Part shown: positions 59,334 through 64,000 of the stretch, in pieces
Position numbering within the stretch: position 1 is the first letter of the stretch
Layout of the letters: each line of letters opens with the position of its first letter
Assembly (NCBI GenBank): GCA_937138495.1
Contig: CAKZPE010000020.1
Span: forward strand, 1-64,000
Direction: 5' to 3'
DNA: 64,000 bases
From: an uncultured Oceanospirillaceae bacterium
Lineage (GTDB): Bacteria > Pseudomonadota > Gammaproteobacteria > Pseudomonadales > Balneatricaceae
The notes under the pieces: model-generated
What the model was told of the DNA's origin: nothing
The model's input: only the letters and a program-made list of their open reading frames with translations
The model's database searches: none
Made by a program: the position numbers and the translations under genes

Positions 59334-60611
59334 TTAGCCAAGCTGGAAAACGACTTTACCTTCCAGCAGGGTGTGGCTGACCTGACCTTTCAGGGTATGG
59401 CCCATGAACGGGGTGTTCTGGCCGGCTGAGTGACAGGTTTCCGGTGTCAGTGACCATTCTGCCTGTGGATCAAAGATACACAGGTCTGCTGGCAGGCCTT
59501 CGGCGATCTGACCGCTTTCAATGCCAAGTACTCTGGCCGGGCCGCAGGTAAGCTTAGACAGCATCTGTGAGAGACTGATCAGTTCTTGCTCGACCAGAAT
59601 CAGTGACAGTGACAGCAGGGTTTCCAGACCGGTCATACCCGGTTCGGTTGCTGCAAACGGCGCTTGCTTGGCGGCTGTTTCATGTGGCTGATGATCGGAG
59701 CAGATGGCCTGGAAACCGTCGCTGAGCAGTGCCTGACGCAGACCTGCCCGGTCCAGCTGGCTGCGCAGTGGCGGAATCAGGTGGAAGTTCGGATCGAAGC
59801 CGTTGACGTTTTCATCGGTTAACAGCAGGTTCTGAATGGCGATGTCGGCGGTAACCTGCAAACCACGGTCACGGGCGTCCATAACCATTTTCACAGATCG
59901 CTCGCAGGACAGTTGGCCGAAGTGTGCACGGACACCGGTCTGTTCGATCAGTAGCAGGCAGCGGGCCACTTCGATGGTTTCCGCGGTTTCCGGAATGCCG
60001 TTCAGACCTAAACGTGTGCAGGTGGTGTCTTCATGCATGGCGCCGCCTTCAGACAGGCCAGCGTCTTCTGCCTGAAAGATAACCAGCAGATCGTGGGTCG
60101 CGGCGTATTCCAGACAGCGGGTCAGCACCAGTGAGTTTTTTACCGGCAGGCGCATATTGGTAAACGCGATGCAGCCGGCCTGGCTGAGGCCATGCATCGG
60201 GCTCAGCTGTTCACCGGCCAGTCCCTGAGTCAGCGCGCCCATTGGCAGAATGCGTGCGCTGCCGGCTTCCCGGGCGCGGTCCTGAATCAGGTCAACCACG
60301 GCGGTGGTATCTGCGATAGGCTTGCTGTTCGGTGGCGTGCACAGGGTGGTGATACCACCGGCGGCAGCGGCCGCTGTTTCGGTGCTGATATTGCCTTTGC
60401 GGGTGTAGCCCGGTTCACGGACGTGGGCGCACAGATCGATCAGCCCCGGGCTGACGACCTGATTACTGGCGTCGATGGTCTGGTCGGCTGTGAAGCCTGC
60501 CGGCGCATTTCCGATGGCGGCAATTTTACCGGCGCTGATGTACAGATCGGTTACCTGGTCAAACTGGCTGGCCGGATCAATGACACGGCCTCCCTGAATT
60601 TTGATATTCAT
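59334..60611 (-). CDS. pyrC': Dihydroorotase-like protein, probably non-catalytic (PyrC')
   Basis: A 425-residue type I dihydroorotase homologue with decayed metal ligands. Numbered from the 60620 ATG, the HxHxR motif reads C64-A-H66-V-R68 (DLCAHVREPG), so the first His is Cys; the later PHH pair is replaced by AIQN in ADIAIQNLLLTDEN; the Asp of CSDHQPH is kept. It follows pyrB by 15 bases. In Pseudomonas a similar PyrC' is inactive but needed for the ATCase holoenzyme, and this gene is at the same position. GGGA suits the ATG at 60611 better than that at 60620. Confidence 0.9.
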   Translation of the reverse strand: MNIKIQGGRVIDPASQFDQVTDLYISAGKIAAIGNAPAGFTADQTIDASNQVVSPGLIDLCAHVREPGYTRKGNISTETAAAAAGGITTLCTPPNSKPIADTTAVVDLIQDRAREAGSARILPMGALTQGLAGEQLSPMHGLSQAGCIAFTNMRLPVKNSLVLTRCLEYAATHDLLVIFQAEDAGLSEGGAMHEDTTCTRLGLNGIPETAETIEVARCLLLIEQTGVRAHFGQLSCERSVKMVMDARDRGLQVTADIAIQNLLLTDENVNGFDPNFHLIPPLRSQLDRAGLRQALLSDGFQAICSDHQPHETAAKQAPFAATEPGMTGLETLLSLSLILVEQELISLSQMLSKLTCGPARVLGIESGQIAEGLPADLCIFDPQAEWSLTPETCHSAGQNTPFMGHTLKGQVSHTLLEGKVVFQLG

Positions 60612-60626
60612 GTTTTTCATTCCCGC

Positions 60627-61643
60627 TTATTCTGTACGGCTGGCGTGCTGTTCAGCCCGGCGTGCTGCTTCGGTGGTCTGGCCGCTCATGGACATAGACA
60701 TGACGGCCATCCGTACCGCGATCCCGTTAGTGACCTGATTGAGAATCAGGGAACGGGGGCCGTCGGCAACCGCGGATTCAATTTCCACACCGCGGTTAAT
60801 CGGGCCGGGGTGCATCACAATGGCGTCCGGGTGGGCATGTTTCAGTTTGTCTTCGCTGAGGCCGTAAAGCTTGTAGAATTCGGCTTCGCTTGGCAGCAGG
60901 GCGCTGAGCATGCGCTCGCGTTGCAGCCGGAGCATCATGACGACATCGACATCTTTCAGGCCTTGCTTCATGTCGGTATAGACCTGTACACCGAGGGCTT
61001 CGATATGACGTGGCAATAATGTATGCGGGGCAATGACCCGCACTTCAGCAGCGCCAAGAGTACGCAGGGCGTGTATCTGGGAGCGGGCAACCCGGGAGTG
61101 CAGTATGTCACCGACAATGGCGACCTTCAGCGGGCTGAAATCTCCTTTGTGCTGACGGATGGTCAGCATGTCCAGCATTGCCTGAGTTGGGTGGGCATGG
61201 CGGCCATCACCGGCGTTAATCACTGCTACATCAGGGGTGACGTTTTGCGCGATATAGTGCTGTGCCCCGCTGTCTGAATGCCGAACGACGAACATGTCGG
61301 AGTGCATGGCTTCCATGGTCATCAGGGTATCTTTGAGGGTTTCGCCTTTTGCTGTAGAGGAGGTGCTGATGTTCAGGTTCAGGACGTCAGCTGACAGGCG
61401 CTTGGCGGCCAGCTCAAAGGTGCTGGCAGTCCGGGTGCTGGCTTCGAAAAACAGGTTAACGACGGTTTTACCCCGCAGCAGAGGGACTTTCTTCACCTGC
61501 TGGGCACTCATGTCGACGAAAGAGTCAGCGGTGTCGAGGATTTCACTGAGCAGTTCACGGCTCAGACCTTCGGTGGTCAGAAAGTGTTTCAGCTGACCTT
61601 CGCTGTTGAGCTGTATTAGGTTTGGATCTTGTTGTTCAAACAT
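60627..61643 (-). CDS. pyrB: Aspartate carbamoyltransferase catalytic subunit PyrB
   Basis: A 338-residue aspartate carbamoyltransferase of the class A type with an N-terminal extension. Motifs are [13 protein letters not shown] for carbamoyl phosphate, [14 protein letters not shown] and the aspartate site ending [11 protein letters not shown]. It makes carbamoyl aspartate, the first committed step of pyrimidine synthesis. The start is placed at the ATG at 61643, where GGA lies eight bases upstream, rather than 61682, which overlaps pyrR. pyrC' follows after 15 bases. Confidence 0.95.
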   Translation of the reverse strand: MFEQQDPNLIQLNSEGQLKHFLTTEGLSRELLSEILDTADSFVDMSAQQVKKVPLLRGKTVVNLFFEASTRTASTFELAAKRLSADVLNLNISTSSTAKGETLKDTLMTMEAMHSDMFVVRHSDSGAQHYIAQNVTPDVAVINAGDGRHAHPTQAMLDMLTIRQHKGDFSPLKVAIVGDILHSRVARSQIHALRTLGAAEVRVIAPHTLLPRHIEALGVQVYTDMKQGLKDVDVVMMLRLQRERMLSALLPSEAEFYKLYGLSEDKLKHAHPDAIVMHPGPINRGVEIESAVADGPRSLILNQVTNGIAVRMAVMSMSMSGQTTEAARRAEQHASRTE

Positions 61644-61671
61644 GTTGGGATTCCGCAGTGTTTGCCAGGAT

Positions 61672-62184
61672 TCAGTCGGCACGTTTGCTGATTTCGATGG
61701 ATAAAGGTTCCGGTCCGGTAAGCTTTACCCGCTCATCGGCTGCCAGCAGCATTACGTCGCCGACTACATCTGCCTGGATGGGCAGTTCGCGACGGTTCAG
61801 GTCGATCAGGGCGGCCAGGGTAATTGATGCCGGTCGGCCATAATCGAAAATTTCATTCATCGCCGCCCGCACGGTACGTCCGCTCATGAGAACATCATCT
61901 ACCAGGATGATGTGCCTGCCTTCTGTGGCGGTGGGCAGTATAGACGGCTGTACCTTCGGATGCAGACCGACCCGGGTGAAGTCATCCCGGTAGAAGGCTA
62001 TATCCAGAACCCCCATGGGGCTTTTCAGTTCAAGGTTTTTTTGCAGCGCTTCTGCGATCCAGACACCACCGGTACGGATGCCAATGATCATCGGGTTGTC
62101 GATCTCTCTGGCTTTCAGATAGTTTTGCAGTTCGAGGGTCATTTTTTCTAATAACGCGTCGACCTTAATTACGCCCGATACCAT
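61672..62184 (-). CDS. pyrR: PyrR, pyrimidine operon regulator and uracil phosphoribosyltransferase
   Basis: A 170-residue PRTase-fold protein with the PRPP motif [18 protein letters not shown] and the upstream segment [16 protein letters not shown]. PyrR homologues outside Firmicutes occur in this gene order in Pseudomonas and relatives; they may act on pyr gene expression or as uracil phosphoribosyltransferase. GGAGG precedes the ATG by six bases and the start overlaps ruvX by 20 bases. Confidence 0.95.
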   Translation of the reverse strand: MVSGVIKVDALLEKMTLELQNYLKAREIDNPMIIGIRTGGVWIAEALQKNLELKSPMGVLDIAFYRDDFTRVGLHPKVQPSILPTATEGRHIILVDDVLMSGRTVRAAMNEIFDYGRPASITLAALIDLNRRELPIQADVVGDVMLLAADERVKLTGPEPLSIEISKRAD

Positions 62185-62641
62185 AGAGGTCCTCCAGTCG
62201 GGTTTCGCTGGTGATACGGGTGTCGCTCGCCAGCCAGTCTTCCAGAATCAGTTGGGCGGCGATGCCGTCCACAGAGTTTTGTTTGAAATTATTGCTGCCG
62301 CCACGGGATACACTGATGCGTTTGGCTTCATCTGAGGTGAGCCGTTCATCCATAAGGTAACAGGGGAGTTTGCTGCGCTCTTTGAGCCTGTTGGCAAACT
62401 TACGGGCGCGGCGGGCCATATCGCTGATGGTTGCATCCATATTCAGGGGAATGCCAACGACCAGCGCGGTAGGCTGCCATTCAGCAATTAACTGATCAAA
62501 TATTTGCCAGTCGGGAATACCGTCACGGGCGGCAACCGGCTCAAGTGGCGCGGCGGTGCCTGTCAGGCTCTGGCCAACAGCCACACCGATGCGGCTGGTA
62601 CCAAAATCAAATCCCAGAACGGTTTGGGTTGTTTCGCTCAT
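62165..62641 (-). CDS. ruvX: Holliday junction resolvase-like protein RuvX (YqgF)
   Basis: A 158-residue RNase H-fold protein. The YqgF/RuvX pattern is VLGFDFGTSRIGVAVGQSLTGTAAPLEP, ALVVGIPLNMDATISDMARRARKFANRL, DERLTSDEAKR and the late GSNNFKQNSVDGIAAQLILEDWL with the last Asp. Its function lies in 16S rRNA processing or DNA junction resolution. AAGAAG lies upstream of the ATG. Part of the conserved yqgE-ruvX-pyrR-pyrB cluster. Confidence 0.93.
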   Translation of the reverse strand: MSETTQTVLGFDFGTSRIGVAVGQSLTGTAAPLEPVAARDGIPDWQIFDQLIAEWQPTALVVGIPLNMDATISDMARRARKFANRLKERSKLPCYLMDERLTSDEAKRISVSRGGSNNFKQNSVDGIAAQLILEDWLASDTRITSETRLEDLYGIGRN

Positions 62642-62659
62642 GAATACTTCTTATGAAAT

Positions 62660-63259
62660 TTATGCGTGGCCGCTTTGGGCCGTCATAAGATCCAGATTAA
62701 CGCCGAGACTTGCTGCAGCGGCATGTAACCGCTGCTCGGCAGGCATGTGGAATAGTATATCTAAATTTGCGGGGCAACTTAACCAGGCATTCTGACGGAT
62801 TTCGTCTTCAAGCTGTCCGGCCCCCCAGCCTGCATAGCCTAATGCAATCAGGCTGGGCAGCTGTTCTTTTCTGTTGGCCAGATCTTCGAGAATATCCAGT
62901 GAGCTGGTAATGCTGACGCTTTCGCTGACATCGTAGGAGGATGACCATTCCCGGTCGCCGGTCAGGTGCAGGACAAAGCCTTTGTCGGTCTGCACAGGGC
63001 CACCGGCGAAGACCGGCTGATCGCTGGCTTCATGGTCGGCATCAATTTCCAGATGGCTCAGGAGTGCCTGGAAACTCAGGTCCAGCGGGCGGTTAATGAT
63101 GATGCCCATGGCACCGTGTTCATTGTGATCGCAAATGTAGGTGAGGCTCTGGGCAAAGTTTCCGTCATGCATATGCGGCATAGAGATCAGAAAGTGGTCA
63201 CGCAGGCACATTGTATCCTGCTGATTGCCGGGTGCTTCGGAGTCAGTCGGTAAGGACAT
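62660..63259 (-). CDS. YqgE/AlgH family protein
   Basis: A 199-residue protein: LRDHFLISMPHMHDGNFAQSLTYICDHNEHGAMGIIINRPLDLSF and QPVFAGGPVQTDKGFVLHL are the YqgE signature, with ALGYAGWGAGQLEDEIRQNAWL near the end. The family is conserved in proteobacteria without firm function. AGGAG lies nine bases before the ATG. It is followed by ruvX after 18 bases. Confidence 0.92.
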   Translation of the reverse strand: MSLPTDSEAPGNQQDTMCLRDHFLISMPHMHDGNFAQSLTYICDHNEHGAMGIIINRPLDLSFQALLSHLEIDADHEASDQPVFAGGPVQTDKGFVLHLTGDREWSSSYDVSESVSITSSLDILEDLANRKEQLPSLIALGYAGWGAGQLEDEIRQNAWLSCPANLDILFHMPAEQRLHAAAASLGVNLDLMTAQSGHA

Positions 63260-63362
63260 AATGGGGGCTCCTTTTTGGCAGCTGCGTCTGGCTGATGCAA
63301 AAACAGCCGTGCTTAATCAAGCGGGTGGGTTCCCGGCACAGTGGTCATTTGTTATGACCTTA

Positions 63363-63378
63363 GTACTAGGACTAGTAC
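63363..63378. repeat. Short palindrome overlapping the tonB3 stop
   Basis: GTACTAG at 63363-63369 mirrors CTAGTAC at 63372-63378 around GA. It covers the stop codon of the TonB-like gene. The function, if any, is unknown. Confidence 0.5.
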
Positions 63379-64000
63379 ACCCGGGTGGTTTTCTCAAATT
63401 TCCAGGTACGAATTATTTCCAGAATATCGGTGTTCTGGCGCATTTCTTCCGGGAATGGCTGGAAGGGGGATGCAAGTTTAACAATCTGAACCGCTGCGTT
63501 GTCCAGCTGGGTGCTGCCGGATGAGCGCCGGATCTGAATATCTTTGACGCTGCCGTCAGGCTTAATGGCGACTAACAGTATCAGGCTGCCGTACTGATGT
63601 GCCTGCGCAGGATAGTTCAGGTTACCAACTGCCTCGATCCGGCGTTTCCAGCTCGACAGGTATTCAGCATCCTTATGGCTCAGGGTGCTGGCGGAGGTCA
63701 TCCATTTGACCCGGGGGCGTTTTGCATAGGCCTGCTGTTGCAGGGCGAGCTGCGCTTCCAGGCTGGCGATCTCCAGACTGCGGCTCAGTATTGTATCAGT
63801 GTTTCCTGCGACGGATGCGCTGCTTTGTTTTTGCTGTTGCTGAACCTGATTTTGTGGTGCCGCCTGTTGTTGCTGTTTTGCCAGGCTGGTGATGACTTCA
63901 TGCTGGCTGTTGCCTGGCTGTTGTTGGCTGATCCCGTCAATTTCTGCCAGTGCGGTATCGATTGCTGACATTTCATTTTGTGTGATCTGGCGATTATCCA
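63372..64000 (-). CDS. TonB-like energy transducer (TonB3 type), cut by window end
   Basis: At least 209 C-terminal residues; the frame is open beyond the last base, so the N-terminus with the expected membrane anchor is missing. A Gln-rich stretch (QQQQAAPQNQVQQQQKQ) leads to the TonB C-terminal domain with PAQAHQYGSLILLVAIKPDGSVKDIQIRRSSGSTQLDNAAVQIV and the final LEIIRTWKFEK. In Pseudomonas the tonB3 gene, linked to twitching motility, has the same place before yqgE. ATG 63971 is internal and should not be used as the start. Confidence 0.85.
   Translation of the reverse strand, partial: DNRQITQNEMSAIDTALAEIDGISQQQPGNSQHEVITSLAKQQQQAAPQNQVQQQQKQSSASVAGNTDTILSRSLEIASLEAQLALQQQAYAKRPRVKWMTSASTLSHKDAEYLSSWKRRIEAVGNLNYPAQAHQYGSLILLVAIKPDGSVKDIQIRRSSGSTQLDNAAVQIVKLASPFQPFPEEMRQNTDILEIIRTWKFEKTTRVY

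Overview
The window looks like chromosomal DNA of a marine, heterotrophic gammaproteobacterium of the Oceanospirillaceae type. The basis is the tonB3-yqgE-ruvX-pyrR-pyrB-pyrC' order shared with Pseudomonas, an Rsd homologue, a TonB2-type iron system, and many TTT, TRAP and BCCT solute transporters. The genus assignment is inference. I see no rRNA, tRNA, CRISPR array, prophage or insertion sequence. Coding density is high and base composition looks even.

Layout. (1) 1-6.6 kb: the end of an RND/MMPL exporter, a ferritin-like diiron protein and a KAS III enzyme, then a WD40 lipoprotein, Rsd, a stand-alone FliL-like protein, a YHYH protein and a possible 45-residue small protein. (2) 6.9-12.1 kb: a tripartite tricarboxylate transporter (TctCBA) with a lyase of the fumarase/aspartase superfamily, and a divergent LysR regulator. 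(3) 12.2-23.7 kb: an iron/heme locus. It holds DUF3450, a large ExbB-like protein, ExbB, ExbD, TonB and a TPR protein, then HemP, a TonB-dependent receptor and HmuSTUV. Fur-box-like sites lie in front of both halves. (4) 23.9-27.0 kb: a SpoIIAA-like protein, an ExaC/AldB-type aldehyde dehydrogenase and its divergent AraC regulator.

(5) 27.0-39.0 kb: an ECF sigma factor with a ChrR-type anti-sigma factor, surrounded by genes typical of a singlet-oxygen (RpoE-ChrR) response: CFA synthase, DUF1365, an FAD oxidoreductase, DUF2878, a chalcone-isomerase-like protein, two DUF3833 proteins, SDRs, a SnoaL-like protein and a DCC-family protein. I found five sites of the form TGATC(C/T), 17 bases, GTA, correctly placed and oriented in front of five of these transcription units. 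One of the five has a mismatch in the -35. The sigma factor probably controls the whole neighbourhood, including itself. A catalase and a DUF454 protein sit inside the region without such a site.

(6) 39.1-48.7 kb: an XRE-cupin regulator and BenE transporter with a 12-bp-arm operator between them, a HAD dehalogenase, an AraC regulator, a peroxiredoxin-like protein, two SDRs (one lacking its catalytic Tyr), a two-component system with cytochrome b561, and a Nudix hydrolase. (7) 48.8-59.3 kb: catabolic and transport genes (TRAP DctPQM, aldehyde dehydrogenase, a 3-hydroxyisobutyrate-dehydrogenase-like enzyme, LysR, a Cys/Met-metabolism PLP enzyme, BCCT). (8) 59.3 kb to the end: the pyrimidine cluster, in which the dihydroorotase is a degenerate, probably non-catalytic pyrC', and a TonB-like gene cut by the window end.

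Starts were moved from the longest ORF to a better start where ribosome-binding sites, signal peptides, overlaps or promoter positions argued for it.
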